A stretch of DNA of 64,000 nt, taken from Sphingobacterium daejeonense. Its GTDB lineage: Bacteria > Bacteroidota > Bacteroidia > Sphingobacteriales > Sphingobacteriaceae. The notes beneath the pieces were generated by a model that was not told where the DNA came from, searched no databases, and saw only the letters and a program-made list of their open reading frames with translations. This document shows, piece after piece, positions 44,691-54,095 of this stretch (positions within the stretch are counted from its first letter, which is position 1; the number at the start of each line of letters is the position of its first letter). Location: the NCBI RefSeq assembly GCF_901472535.1, contig NZ_LR590470.1:4650001-4714000 (forward strand). The letters are read 5' to 3'. The translations under genes were made by a program, and so were the position numbers.

Positions 44691-45531
44691 CTATTTTGAT
44701 ACGACAAGAAGCTGTCCGACCGTTACAGCATCAGTTGACAAGCCGTTCCAAGACTTGATGTCATTTACTGTAACATTGTATTGTCGAGCTATGGAGTACA
44801 TGGTATCAGTTGCTTTCACCTCATAGATTTGCATGGCTACCGGCTTTTTGATTTCTTCAACTGGAGCAGGTGGCTCTACAACTTCTTTTTCTTCGATCAC
44901 CTCTTCTACTTTTTCAACCCTAGCGATTGCCTCCACGGGAGCTTCTGCTTGGTCATATTGTTGTAGGTTATAGCGCTCTATTAAGTCGATAAGAAGGTCT
45001 GGGTACCGAGGGTTAGTTGCATAGCCTTGCAGCTTTTAAGCCTCTTGCCCAACCTTTGTAATCGTCTTTTTTGAGGGTAAACAAGCCTTCGTAACGCTTT
45101 ACGGAGAAGAAATTGAGAGTGATCTCGGAAAGATTGCTCAGGATGAGAATAAACTCGGAAACAATCATTTGCTATGTCATCAGGGGCGATTGACAGATTT
45201 GCCGTTCCACGAACCTCCACATTTAATCCCAAAATGGTTGTTGGCTTGGGTAGCTAGGTAGCTATTTCCGTTGCCAGATTCCAAAATGGCCTGTGCTAAC
45301 TTAATACTCGCAGGAATACCATATTTGTTCATTTCCTCAATGGCAATTCCCTTGTATCGATCGATGTAAGCTAGCCCACTAGTGGATGTTCCTTTGTTGC
45401 TAGATGAATTAGGGGTGTTAACGGTGCCTCCTCGGCTACCGTTTTGGGTGTTTGAGAACTGTAGATCTTTTTGAACCACAGGAAACAAAAAATAAGGCCA
45501 ATATTAAACTGGCCAGTAAAAACTTCTTCAT
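44691..45531 (-). CDS. Glucosaminidase (GH73)-LysM lipoprotein (several frame breaks)
   Basis: About 280 residues. The N-terminus MKKFLLASLILALFFVSCGS is a lipoprotein signal. A Ser/Asn-rich spacer leads to the GH73 domain: GIPASIKLAQAILESGNGNS with the catalytic Glu, NNHFGIKCGGSWNGKS, and, in the other frame, HPEQSFRDHSQFL. A Val/Glu/Pro-rich linker precedes a C-terminal LysM domain (VKATDTMYSIARQYNVTV) for peptidoglycan binding. At least three frame changes occur (around 45450, 45220 and 45100). It follows a second GH73 gene by 17 bp and should be a cell-separation or turnover hydrolase. Confidence 0.83.
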
Positions 45532-45548
45532 CTACTTGACAAATGAGC

Positions 45549-46055
45549 TTAGTTAAGATTCGTTTTTTCGTCGTACTTTTCTAGGTCATATCTGTCGATT
45601 GTAGAGATTACCTTTCTCGACCAATCTCCAGTTTCAGAATAACCAGAATTTGCTATTCCTTTAACCCATCCTTTGTAATCTTCAGAATCGTGTTTGTTGA
45701 ATAATGGCTTTGTAGCTTTTCTTCTTTGCAAAAGACCAACAAAATCGCGGTAAGAATCCAAAACTGAACCGTATCCTTTGTATGCGGAACGGATTTTTTT
45801 GCTGTTGTTCTTCCCTTTGATTCCAAAGTGATTATTCAAATAGCGTGCAATTCTGCTGTTGCCGTAGGCACTTTCATGAATTGCTACTGCTAGGATTACA
45901 GAAGCCGGAACTCCTGTTTCACGCATTAGCGTTTGAGCTGCTGGGCTATGTTTCTCAATGTACGATCTGGTCGTATAATCTTGAGCTTGAAGCCCTAAAG
46001 TTGAAAGAGTAGTAAGTATACATACTACTAAAATCTTTCTACAATAATTTAGCAT
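45549..46055 (-). CDS. Glucosaminidase-domain protein (GH73)
   Basis: An intact 168-residue secreted protein. The signal peptide is LVVCILTTLSTLGLQAQ. The catalytic Glu is E61 in AVAIHESAYGNS, followed by YLNNHFGIKGKN and the substrate-cleft segment YGSVLDSYRDFVGLL. It is a short version of the FlgJ/AcmA muramidase-glucosaminidase fold with no LysM domain. It is upstream of, and 17 bp from, the LysM lipoprotein, so the pair probably arose by duplication and acts together on peptidoglycan. Confidence 0.9.
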   Translation of the reverse strand: MLNYCRKILVVCILTTLSTLGLQAQDYTTRSYIEKHSPAAQTLMRETGVPASVILAVAIHESAYGNSRIARYLNNHFGIKGKNNSKKIRSAYKGYGSVLDSYRDFVGLLQRRKATKPLFNKHDSEDYKGWVKGIANSGYSETGDWSRKVISTIDRYDLEKYDEKTNLN

Positions 46056-46076
46056 AAAACTTGTTTTAGTTTAACA

Positions 46077-46712
46077 CTACTTTTTGCGTAGCACAAAAAG
46101 CCCATCTCTAATCGGCAGAATAAGTTTTTCAACTCTTTTATCCTCTGCCAAGGTTTGATTTAATTCTATCACTTGCTGTGTTTGTTTGTCAGGGTTTTCA
46201 TTTAAAACCTTTCCTTTCCACAAGACATTGTCAATTAAAATCAGACCGCCTGGTCTTACTCGATCGATCAATGTGTTGAAGTAGTAAAGGTTTCGTTTCT
46301 TATCGGCATCTATAAACACCAAATCGAATTCCCCTTCTATGGTTGGAATAACTTCCGCCGCATCTCCAATATGATATTTGATTTGACTAGCATAGGGAGA
46401 TTCATCAAAATATGACTGAACTCGTTCTTGCTGTTCCTCGTTGATATCAATGGTATGCAAGGCTCCATTGTCCTCCAAACCTTCTGCTAAACACAGGGTC
46501 GCATATCCTGTAAAAGTACCAATCTCTAACGCGAACCTCGGATGTACCATTTTGCTCAACATAGCCAGTACTCTTCCTTGGTAATGCCCCGATAACATGT
46601 GCGGCATGGTCTCCTTCAGATAGGTCTCTCTATTGACCTTTTTTAGTAACGGATTTTCTTGGTCCGTAGTATCTTCCAGATAGCTGTTTAGTGGATTGGA
46701 CTCTTCAAACAT
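46077..46712 (-). CDS. Class I SAM-dependent O-methyltransferase
   Basis: About 211 residues; the ATG at 46712 (MFEESNPLNSYL) is preferred because the longer frame begins inside a promoter box. SAM motifs are visible as ALEIGTFTGYATLCLAEGL and LHTIDINEEQQ, then DLVFIDADKKRNLYY and GGLILIDNVLWKGKV, the caffeoyl-CoA O-methyltransferase-like family. The substrate (catechol-type or small phenolic) is unknown. The nearest upstream promoter box is only six bases from the ATG. Confidence 0.9.
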   Translation of the reverse strand: MFEESNPLNSYLEDTTDQENPLLKKVNRETYLKETMPHMLSGHYQGRVLAMLSKMVHPRFALEIGTFTGYATLCLAEGLEDNGALHTIDINEEQQERVQSYFDESPYASQIKYHIGDAAEVIPTIEGEFDLVFIDADKKRNLYYFNTLIDRVRPGGLILIDNVLWKGKVLNENPDKQTQQVIELNQTLAEDKRVEKLILPIRDGLFVLRKK

Positions 46713-46718
46713 ACTGCG

Positions 46719-46726
46719 CAAAGATA
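46719..46726 (-). promoter_or_regulatory. TAnnTTTG box six bases before the O-methyltransferase ATG
   Basis: TATCTTTG on the minus strand is separated from the ATG by six bases, implying a leaderless or nearly leaderless transcript. See the separate finding. Confidence 0.5.
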
Positions 46727-46934
46727 AATATTAGCCATCAAACTTACCAAAGAATTTTTTATAAACGTCTGTGAATCAATATTTTAATAAGTAACAGGAA
46801 GAAGGTAAAACAGCGTTTAAAGGTGATTTAAGCGTCCTGCAAAAAGCCAATATTTTTTCTTTTAATTTAAATTACGTCATAAAACTGACCAATTTAAACT
46901 TTGGTAATCAGAGTCTATCTTGAAATTTATGCCA

Positions 46935-46969
46935 TAAAAAAAGGCCCATATTTTCGAAAAATATGGGCC
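46935..46969 (-). terminator. Intrinsic terminator of folE
   Basis: A stem of GGCCCATAT (46943-46951) with its complement (46961-46969), extendable by A/T pairs, is followed on the minus strand by T7. It ends the PTPS-folE transcript. Confidence 0.92.
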
Positions 46970-46990
46970 CCAAAAACTATACAAAAACCT

Positions 46991-47623
46991 CTAGTCTAAA
47001 GAGGCTGTTATTAATCTTAAAAATTCAGAACGGGTAACGTCGTTTTGGAAGGCGCCTGTAAACGCTGAAGTCGTTGTTACGGAGTTTTGTTTTTGTACTC
47101 CGCGCATCGCCATGCACATATGTTTACATTCGATAACAACCGCAACACCCGCTGGTTTTAGAGTATCCTGAATACAGTCGCGGATTTCATTGGTCAAGCG
47201 CTCTTGAACCTGAAGTCTTCTTGCGAAAATATCTACAACACGAGGGATCTTGCTAAGGCCGACTATATGCCCATTAGGGATATAAGCAATATGTGCCTTA
47301 CCGAAGAAAGGTAACATGTGGTGTTCACACATTGAATATACTTCAATGTCCTTGACAACTACCATTTGGCTGTATTCCTCTTCAAACATTGCTCCACGAA
47401 GAACTGCCGCTGGGTCGACGTCATATCCATGAGTTAAGAATTGTAAAGCTTTGGCAACACGTTCAGGAGTTTTAATCAAACCCTCACGGTTTGGATCTTC
47501 TCCCAATGCTTGTAGAATATCTTTATAATGTTCTGCAATTCGTTCAACATTCTTCTCGTTGTATTGGTCGATCTTCAAATAACCGTCCTGTTCTTCTTCT
47601 TCAAATTGTTGAAATTTGCTCAT
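46991..47623 (-). CDS. folE: GTP cyclohydrolase I
   Basis: A 210-residue enzyme converting GTP to dihydroneopterin triphosphate, the first step of folate, biopterin and queuosine-precursor synthesis. The zinc ligands C99 and H102 (SMCEHHMLPF) and C170 (KHMCMAMRG) are present, as is the GTP-binding VGLSKIPR. It is downstream of the PTPS-like gene (20 bp) on the same transcript and ended by a strong terminator. The frame is intact. Confidence 0.98.
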   Translation of the reverse strand: MSKFQQFEEEEQDGYLKIDQYNEKNVERIAEHYKDILQALGEDPNREGLIKTPERVAKALQFLTHGYDVDPAAVLRGAMFEEEYSQMVVVKDIEVYSMCEHHMLPFFGKAHIAYIPNGHIVGLSKIPRVVDIFARRLQVQERLTNEIRDCIQDTLKPAGVAVVIECKHMCMAMRGVQKQNSVTTTSAFTGAFQNDVTRSEFLRLITASLD

Positions 47624-47643
47624 TCTAATTTGTTATTGGTGAA

Positions 47644-48057
47644 TTATTCGCCGAAATATTCGACATAATTGTTTTCGGTTTCATGAAGTCTAACCACATG
47701 TAGGATTACATTTTCCTTTTCGAACAAAGGTTTCAAAATGTTGAAGATCTCAACGGCGATCACTTCTGTTGAGGCCATTTTATCTTTCATAAAATCCACA
47801 TCAAGGTTCACATTTTTATGGTCTAGCTTGTCGATTACTTCTCTAATGATAATGTCTTTCATTACTTTCAAGTCGATAAGGAAACCCGTTTCTGGATTGA
47901 TATGACCTTTAACAGTCACAAACAAGTCATAGTTATGACCGTGCCAATTTGGATTGGAGCAATTACCAAAGATTCGCTCATTTTCCTCAGCTGACCAATC
48001 TTCACGATAGAGCTTGTGGGCGGCATTAAAGCGTTCGCGGCGTGTAATATAAATCAT
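47644..48057 (-). CDS. 6-pyruvoyl-tetrahydropterin synthase / QueD-like protein with C-x5-HGH motif
   Basis: A 137-residue pterin enzyme. Zinc ligands are H14 (NAAHKLY), H39 and H41 (WHGHNY). The catalytic Cys is C33 in FGNCSNPNWHGH, followed by the D79-H80 pair (KLDHKN) and E126 (RLHETENNYVEYFGE). The C-x5-H-x-H spacing and the ETENN ending resemble eukaryotic PTPS more than E. coli QueD (C-x3-HGH). It is paired with folE, so the product is either tetrahydrobiopterin or the queuosine intermediate. The frame is intact. Confidence 0.9.
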   Translation of the reverse strand: MIYITRRERFNAAHKLYREDWSAEENERIFGNCSNPNWHGHNYDLFVTVKGHINPETGFLIDLKVMKDIIIREVIDKLDHKNVNLDVDFMKDKMASTEVIAVEIFNILKPLFEKENVILHVVRLHETENNYVEYFGE

Positions 48058-48062
48058 AATGA

Positions 48063-48070
48063 CAAAGATA
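48063..48070 (-). promoter_or_regulatory. TAnnTTTG box five bases before the PTPS-like ATG
   Basis: TATCTTTG on the minus strand ends five bases before the ATG, suggesting leaderless transcription of the PTPS-folE unit. Confidence 0.55.
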
Positions 48071-48108
48071 AAGTAAATTAACGTAATTTAGTATTTTGAG
48101 GTACATAT

Positions 48109-48738
48109 ATGAAAACTCTCGTTGTTGCTGCTACAGAACTTGAAATATCCGCTTCCATTCCCACGTTAATCGAAACAAATACAGATTATTTGGTCACCGG
48201 TGTTGGCATGGTTGCAACCGCCTTTTCCATGGGGCAACACCTCACCAACAATTCTTATGATTTATTAATAAACGTTGGCATCGCAGGTACCTTTAATCCT
48301 TATCATCATCTAGGATCAATTCATAGAATTAAAACCGACCGTATACACGAATTTGGAGCAGAGAATGACCAAGACTTTATCCCCATTGATAGCTTAGGTT
48401 TTGGAAATTCGGTTTTTGTAGAAATATTACCCCAACTATCCCTCCCGGCAGAATTTTATGATATCCCATACATCGATGGGATTACGGTAAATAAGGCCCA
48501 TGGGTCTGAAGATAGCATCAAAAAGATCAAAAATGAATATGGATTAGGCCTATTGGAGAGCATGGAAGGCGCGGCATTTTTTTATGTGGCCAACAAACTG
48601 AGGATTCCCTGTGTCCAAGTGAGGACTATTTCCAACTTAGTAGAGCTAAGAAACACGGAGAACTGGAACATTCCATTGGCATTAAAAGAGCTCAATACGT
48701 GGTTACAGAGCTTTGTTACTGTGCTACAGAGCTCCTAA
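48109..48738 (+). CDS. mqnB: Futalosine hydrolase
   Basis: A 209-residue nucleosidase of the PNP/UDP phosphorylase superfamily that releases adenine or hypoxanthine from futalosine in the alternative menaquinone pathway. Diagnostic segments are INVGIAGTFNP, LLESMEGAAFFYVA and RTISNLVELRNTENWNIPLA. It is divergent from the PTPS-like gene by 51 bp. Menaquinone use fits an aerobic or facultative Bacteroidota. No other mqn gene is visible here. The frame is intact. Confidence 0.93.
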   Translation: MKTLVVAATELEISASIPTLIETNTDYLVTGVGMVATAFSMGQHLTNNSYDLLINVGIAGTFNPYHHLGSIHRIKTDRIHEFGAENDQDFIPIDSLGFGNSVFVEILPQLSLPAEFYDIPYIDGITVNKAHGSEDSIKKIKNEYGLGLLESMEGAAFFYVANKLRIPCVQVRTISNLVELRNTENWNIPLALKELNTWLQSFVTVLQSS

Positions 48739-48818
48739 CCTGCTTTGTAAATCGATTGTGTAGACCCTTTTACATCGAAAATAGTACAAACCTCCTGCGG
48801 AAATTCAATAAATAATAG

Positions 48819-48826
48819 TATTTTTG
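48819..48826 (+). promoter_or_regulatory. Candidate -7 promoter box for pdhB
   Basis: TATTTTTG matches TAnnTTTG and lies 34 bases before the ATG at 48861, giving a normal leader. The -33 element is not clear. Confidence 0.5.
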
Positions 48827-48860
48827 CCTATCTAAACAAAATTCACTATCTGTAATACTG

Positions 48861-49847
48861 ATGAGAGAAATACAATTCAGAGAAGCGCTTCGCGAAGCAA
48901 TGAACGAAGAGATGCGCAAAGACGAAACAATCTTTTTAATGGGCGAGGAAGTCGCTGAATATAATGGTGCGTACAAAGTAAGTCAAGGTATGCTTGATGA
49001 ATTTGGTGCAAAACGTGTTATTGACACCCCAATCGCAGAGCTTGGTTTTGCAGGTATCGGTGTTGGTGCAGCAATGAACGGATTGAAACCAATCATTGAA
49101 TTCATGACATTCAACTTCTCTTTAGTTGCGATTGACCAAATTATCAATGCGGCAGCTAAAATCCGCCAAATGAGTGGTGGTCAATTTTCTTGTCCGATTG
49201 TATTCAGAGGTCCTACAGGTAATGCTGGTCAATTAGGTGCTCAACACTCCCAGAACTTTGAAAACTGGTTCGCTAATACGCCAGGATTGAAAGTTGTTGT
49301 TCCTTCAAACCCTTACGATGCCAAAGGATTATTGAAATCTGCTATCATCGATCCAGATCCAGTTATTTTCATGGAGTCTGAGGTAATGTATGGTGACAAA
49401 GGTGAAGTTCCTGAAGAAGAATACTACCTACCTATCGGAAAAGCAAATGTCGTTAAAGAAGGTACTGCGGTAACAGTTGTTTCATTTGGTAAAATGATCC
49501 CTCGTGTGGTACTTCCTGCAATCGAAGAATTAGAAAAAGAAGGTGTAAGCGTTGAGTTGATCGATTTACGTTCGGTTCGTCCTATCGATTTCCCTACTAT
49601 CATCGAGTCTGTTAAGAAAACTAACCGCTTGGTAATCGTTGAAGAAGCTTGGCCTTTGGCTTCAATCTCTTCTGAGGTTACTTTCCACGTTCAAAAAAAT
49701 GCATTTGATTATTTAGATGCACCTATTGTGCGTGTTACATCTGCTGACGTTCCTCTTGGTTATGCTCCTACTTTGGTAGAAGCTTCTTTACCAAGCATTG
49801 CGAAAGTGGTTAAAGCCGTGAAAGAAGTTTCTTATTTGAAAAAGTAA
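48861..49847 (+). CDS. pdhB: Pyruvate dehydrogenase E1 component, beta subunit
   Basis: A 328-residue beta subunit of the E1 heterotetramer that decarboxylates pyruvate with thiamine diphosphate. Family segments include MGEEVAEYNGAYKVSQG, DTPIAELGFAGIGVGAA, FRGPTGNAGQLGAQHSQ and LIDLRSVRPID. The frame is intact. It is followed by a terminator, so it is monocistronic. The alpha subunit is not in this window. Confidence 0.97.
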   Translation: MREIQFREALREAMNEEMRKDETIFLMGEEVAEYNGAYKVSQGMLDEFGAKRVIDTPIAELGFAGIGVGAAMNGLKPIIEFMTFNFSLVAIDQIINAAAKIRQMSGGQFSCPIVFRGPTGNAGQLGAQHSQNFENWFANTPGLKVVVPSNPYDAKGLLKSAIIDPDPVIFMESEVMYGDKGEVPEEEYYLPIGKANVVKEGTAVTVVSFGKMIPRVVLPAIEELEKEGVSVELIDLRSVRPIDFPTIIESVKKTNRLVIVEEAWPLASISSEVTFHVQKNAFDYLDAPIVRVTSADVPLGYAPTLVEASLPSIAKVVKAVKEVSYLKK

Positions 49848-49868
49848 GAATTAAAATATTTTAATAAA

Positions 49869-49901
49869 AACCTCAGTAAAAAATGTACTGAGGTTTTTTT
49901 T
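49869..49901 (+). terminator. Intrinsic terminator of pdhB
   Basis: A 10-bp stem (49869-49878 and 49886-49895) is followed by a long T run. It lies 21 bases after the stop codon. Confidence 0.92.
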
Positions 49902-49943
49902 GTGCAAATAATTTGTATTTTTAGTTAACATAAATCATAGAAT

Positions 49944-50678
49944 ATGAAAAAATTACTAGTACTATTCCTTCTGTCTTCCGCAGCACTTTCTATAAAGGCA
50001 CAGGAGGTAGACTTTAAAATGAAATTACCCCTAAATGAAGCTTATAAATCTTCAGTAACCATGAAAATGGACATTGAAGGCCAACAAAGTATGATCATGG
50101 ACATGGCTATTAAATCAACGGTCACTCCGACTAAACTTGAAGGGACAAATTATACATTCGAAAGTATAATGGATGCCGTAAAAGTTGATATGGACGCAGG
50201 GATGATGACCATGAGCTATGACTCGGAGACTCCTTCTGATGATCCTACTAGTGCAATGTTAGGAGCACAATTCGAAAAAATGCTGGGCAAGAAGATGATT
50301 ATGGTTACTTCGGATAGAGGGAAACTGATCAGCAGCGAAGGTATTGAGGGTATGGATAATGCATTGGACAACATGGGAATGACCGCATCGTACCCAGAAA
50401 AAGCAGTGAAACCTGGAGATACATGGCCATCTGAAGTTGAAGCAAAAGGTATTAAAACCGTTGCGAACAACAAATTCGTAGGAAAAACAGACGAAGGTTA
50501 CCAAATTGAATCTATCGGTGAAATGAAAGGCGAAGGTGATGCCAAAATCGGAAATTTCAACGCTAATTACATCGTCGATCCGGTAACATTCTTTACAAAG
50601 TCTGCAACCATTAAAATGGACATGGAAGTAGAAGGACAAAAAGTTTCAACGGACATGATTATGTCGGTTACGAAATAA
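49944..50678 (+). CDS. Secreted DUF6263-like protein
   Basis: A 244-residue exported protein with a signal peptide (MKKLLVLFLLSSAALSIKAQ). It is methionine-rich in one half (AGMMTMSYDSE; GLEKMLGKKMIMVTSD-like text) and contains a PGDTWPSEVEAKGIKTVAN segment, the usual 'GD-x-W' motif of this group. It is beta-rich and of unknown function. It is monocistronic and shares a convergent terminator with gcvH. Confidence 0.7.
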   Translation: MKKLLVLFLLSSAALSIKAQEVDFKMKLPLNEAYKSSVTMKMDIEGQQSMIMDMAIKSTVTPTKLEGTNYTFESIMDAVKVDMDAGMMTMSYDSETPSDDPTSAMLGAQFEKMLGKKMIMVTSDRGKLISSEGIEGMDNALDNMGMTASYPEKAVKPGDTWPSEVEAKGIKTVANNKFVGKTDEGYQIESIGEMKGEGDAKIGNFNANYIVDPVTFFTKSATIKMDMEVEGQKVSTDMIMSVTK

Positions 50679-50693
50679 GACGTTTAGAAAAAC

Positions 50694-50726
50694 AAAAAGC
50701 CCGACAGCATGCTGTCGGGCTTTTTT
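50694..50726. terminator. Bidirectional intrinsic terminator
   Basis: A perfect palindrome centred on GCATGC, with stem GCCCGACAGC and A/T runs on both sides. It serves the convergent DUF6263-like and gcvH genes. Confidence 0.94.
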
Positions 50727-50741
50727 ATTTTCTTATTGCGA

Positions 50742-51122
50742 TTACGCGTTAATTTCTGATTGGTATGCATCAGCAGACAATAGACCATCTACGTCAGCAG
50801 CATTGTTTAATTTAACACGGATAATCCAACCTTCACCATAAGGATCAGAGTTTACCAACTCAGGGTTTGAATCAATTGCGTCATTTACAGACAAAACAGT
50901 AGCTGTTACTGGCATAAAAAGATCAGATACAGTCTTAACAGCTTCCACTGATCCGAAAACTTCGTTTGCTGCAACCTCATCACCTACAGTGTTGATGTCT
51001 ACAAACACGATATCACCTAATTCTCTTTGAGCAAAATCTGTAATACCAATAACTGCTTCATCACCTTCTACAAGAACCCATTCGTGATCTTTGGTGTATT
51101 TTAATTCTGAAGGAAAATTCAT
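50742..51122 (-). CDS. gcvH: Glycine cleavage system H protein
   Basis: A 126-residue lipoyl carrier that shuttles the aminomethyl group between the P and T proteins of the glycine cleavage complex. The lipoylated residue is K63 in GSVEAVKTVSDLF. HEWV near the start and the ending YGEGWIIRVKLNN are typical. It is divergent from anmK (74 bp). No gcvP or gcvT gene is nearby. The frame is intact. Confidence 0.97.
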   Translation of the reverse strand: MNFPSELKYTKDHEWVLVEGDEAVIGITDFAQRELGDIVFVDINTVGDEVAANEVFGSVEAVKTVSDLFMPVTATVLSVNDAIDSNPELVNSDPYGEGWIIRVKLNNAADVDGLLSADAYQSEINA

Positions 51123-51196
51123 GTCTTTTCTATTTGTTTTTCCCCCAAAAATAGGATTAAGAATGGAGAATACAAAAGTTATTGTATTTTTATCCT

Positions 51197-52392
51197 ATGA
51201 ATCCCAGCATCGCCAAACTATCAGATATTGCCCTAAAAGAAGATCGATTAATCATTGGGTTAATGTCAGGAACATCCTTAGATGGACTGGACATAGCAAT
51301 CTGTAAATTCAATGGAAACGGTAATAATACCAAGCTTGAACTCCTCAAGTTTGAAACCATGGATTATACCCGTGAATTTAGAGTATGGATTCGAAAGGTT
51401 TTCGCCAAGAAAACCATTGACCAGCAGACCCTTTGTGGATTAAATCCCTATATAGCAGAAATACATAGCAACTTAATTTTAAAAGCGCTCAAGAAGTGGA
51501 AGATAAAGCCTGAGAAAATCGATGTTATTGCTAGCCATGGTCAGACTGTTTTCCATGCGCCACAATCGCTGACAGGTGATCGCTCTCTTCCAAACAGCAC
51601 CCTTCAACTTGGAGATGGTGACCATATTGCCGTTAAGACCGGAATAATATGTCTTTCGGATTTTAGACAAAAACACTTGGCCGCAGGTGGAGAAGGCGCC
51701 CCTTTGGCGGCGTATGGTGATTACCTCCTATTTTCTTCTGAAAATGAAAACAGGATATTATTAAATATAGGAGGAATATCAAACTTTACCTTTCTTCCTA
51801 AAATTGGTTCCGAATCAAAGGCCTACGCCACTGACCTTGGCCCGGGAAATACAATGATGAACCAATACATGGAAAAGCATTTTGGACTAGAAATGGACGA
51901 AGATGCAGCTGTAGCTAAAAAAAGGAAAGGCCAATGACGTTCTTCTGAAAGAACTTATGAATGAAGAATTTTTGGATTTGAGCTTCCCCAAAACAACAGG
52001 TCCCGAACTGTTCAATTTAGAGTATCTGAACAATGCCCTTAAAGAAAACAGCTTTACAAAACCTGAGTCATGAGGATACTATGGCGACCTTAAATCTGTT
52101 TTCTGCGCAGACCATAATAAACGGAATTAAGAAAGCTACGAAAGACATGGATGGGTTTAAGGTATATGTGAGCGGCGGCGGTCTTCACAATCCATTGACT
52201 ATGCAGCAGCTCCAGGAAGAGTTTCCTGGACAAGTTACTTCTTTCTTGGACCTTGGCATAAATCCGGATGCTAAAGAAGCTTGTTTATTTGCTGTTCTGG
52301 CAAATGAAACGTTAGCGGGCAATCCTCAATCTGTAAAAAATATTAAAGACTCTCCCGCGGTATGCATGGGAAAAATAAGCTTGCCTTATTGA
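51197..52392 (+). CDS. anmK: Anhydro-N-acetylmuramic acid kinase (two frame breaks)
   Basis: About 398 residues from the ATG at 51197 (MNPSIAKLSDIAL). It phosphorylates and hydrolyses anhydroMurNAc from recycled peptidoglycan. Diagnostic sites are LIIGLMSGTSLDGLD, IASHGQTVFHAPQ, LLNIGGISNFTFL, TDLGPGNTMMNQ and VSGGGLHNPL. Breaks in the A7 run at 51917-51923 and near 52050 are one-base. The last bases overlap the end of the convergent DUF2461 gene by seven bases. It fits with the amidase and glucosaminidases elsewhere in the window. Confidence 0.95.
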
Positions 52393-53049
52393 TCTAAGGC
52401 TTGGTGGATAAATTCTTTGAAAGGTATCATCGTTGCATAACTCGAAATAACCGTTTTCCAAGGCTTTTGCAGACTCCATGTCCTTCCGGCTGATATTCAT
52501 TGACAAGATGAAACTACGGTGCTTTAAAAGCTCTATATGTTCGTTGTCCGCTGAATATCCTGCAGGAGGCCTCTGCAACTTGTCCTCAGGATGAAAGATC
52601 TTCAGCTTTCCAACCTCCTTTTTTCAATGCTTCGAACAGTTCCGGAGCACTATAGTCAATTTCCTGTCTGATGGCTTCCAGGTGGTTCTTATCTGGTCTC
52701 CAATATCCCACAGCAATGAAAGTTCCATTGGGCTCTATGTGGATATAATATTCAGGTCCTGCCAATTTTCTGCCATCTACTGAGATTCCGGCAGCAAACC
52801 ATGATTTGTAAGGGTCCTTGTTTTTGGAAAACCGAACATCTCGATAGATTCTGAAAAGACATTTCTTCGCGGAAATATCCTGGTTGATATGCGGATCCAT
52901 GCCAGAAAGTCCAACAATGATTTGTTCTATAAATTCAGTAACATTCTTCAAAGCGGCTTCATAAGCAGACTTATTCTCTTGAAACCATTCTCTATTGTTG
53001 TTTCTTTAAGATTGTTTAAAAAGTCAAAGGTTGCCTTTTCTATTTTCAT
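52386..53049 (-). CDS. DUF2461 family protein (three frame breaks)
   Basis: About 220 residues. Starting from MKIEKATFDFLNNLKE, the reading continues after a break into NNNREWFQENK-like text, then RIYRDVRFSKNKDPYKSWF and PEYYIHIEPNGTF, the DUF2461 core. LQRPPAGYSADNEHIELL and the ending FKEFIHQALDQ complete it. The function is unknown. Breaks lie near 52990, 52590 and 52440. It is the last gene of the DsbA-CPBP-DUF2007-CdsA run and starts 7 bp after the CdsA stop. Confidence 0.87.
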
Positions 53050-53055
53050 GGTAAA

Positions 53056-53855
53056 TTAAAATAAGGTAAGCAAAATATAAACTAAAGGTGCAGCAATTAA
53101 AAGCCCGTCAAATCTATCTAAAAAGCCACCATGACCTGGTAAAATACTTCCTGAGTCTTTGATGCCCAAACTTCTTTTCAACATGGATTCCAACTAGATC
53201 TCCCAGGGTTCCAAAGATTCCAATGATAGCAGCAATCATTACCCATTCTAGTTTTGTTAGAGTTCCAAACCAATAGGAAAGTCCAAAGGCAAACGCCCAT
53301 AGCCAATAAAACACCGCCAATAAATCCTTCCCATGTTTTGTTGGGACTTATGCGTTCGAATAGCTTTGTCCTTCCCAGGGCTCTTCCTGAAAGATATGCC
53401 CCTGTATCATTTGACCATAGGATAATTAAAAATCCCATCGGGATATATGGATTGAAATCTCCATTGATAAATCCTAACCCAATAAAAAACAAAAAAGGAA
53501 TCGTGCCATACCAAATTCCTAATAGGGTATAGGCAATATCATGAAATGGTTTTGCTCTTTTAAGATATAGGGATGAAATAAAAAGAAGAGAAAATAGCGG
53601 TATTGCTAAGCCATAATATTTTAATTCTATATAACCCAAAAAGTATGCAATGGCGATGGTTGCCAAAACGATGGAAGTAACTAATCCAAGACCTTCCAAG
53701 GGTTTCGTTTCCTCTGTTTTACAGATGGTAAAAAACTCTTTAGCAGCAAGAACCCCTACAATTCCAAAAAAGATGGAGAATACATATTCATTAAAAATCG
53801 TTGCGCAGACGAGTGCAACAACAAAGAAAAATCCAGTAATAGCTCTTGTTTTCAT
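53056..53855 (-). CDS. cdsA: Phosphatidate cytidylyltransferase (several frame breaks)
   Basis: About 267 residues of an inner-membrane enzyme making CDP-diacylglycerol, essential for phospholipid synthesis. There are eight hydrophobic helices. The family signature is present across frames: ESMLKRSLGIKDSG and LPGHGGFLDRFDG near the C-terminus. It is interrupted by breaks near 53300, 53185 and 53130. Since the gene is essential, these breaks are very unlikely to be genuine. Its ATG directly follows the DUF2007 stop. Confidence 0.95.
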
Positions 53856-54069
53856 TTATTCTTCTTCATCTCCAAAAGAATCGATCAAAGCCAAAGCTTC
53901 CACGGAATGTTCTTGATCGACATACAACTCAACAACACCAAATAAATAGGATGAGTCCTGTTTATTTAATACTACTGCCGGAATATTGTTTTTCAAGGAG
54001 CATGTTTTTAACAATCTCTGCCTCAAAAGGTTTATTGTATACTTTGATTTTCGTCCAGTTTGAGTCCAT
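53856..54069 (-). CDS. DUF2007 family small protein (one frame break)
   Basis: About 71 residues: MDSNWTKIKVYNKPFEAEIV, then NNIPAVVLNKQDSSYLFG and ELYVDQEHSVEALALIDSF. This is the small beta-alpha DUF2007 'putative signal-transducing' domain. One A is missing from an A5 run after MLLEK; as written the protein would stop early. It is immediately upstream of cdsA with no gap. Confidence 0.85.
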
Positions 54070-54095
54070 TTACTTTATTTTTTTGTTGTGATATC

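Noticed and set aside
46713..46990. A riboswitch or small RNA in the gap before folE's terminator
   Set aside because: Apart from the terminator hairpin, no conserved fold or motif was recognisable.
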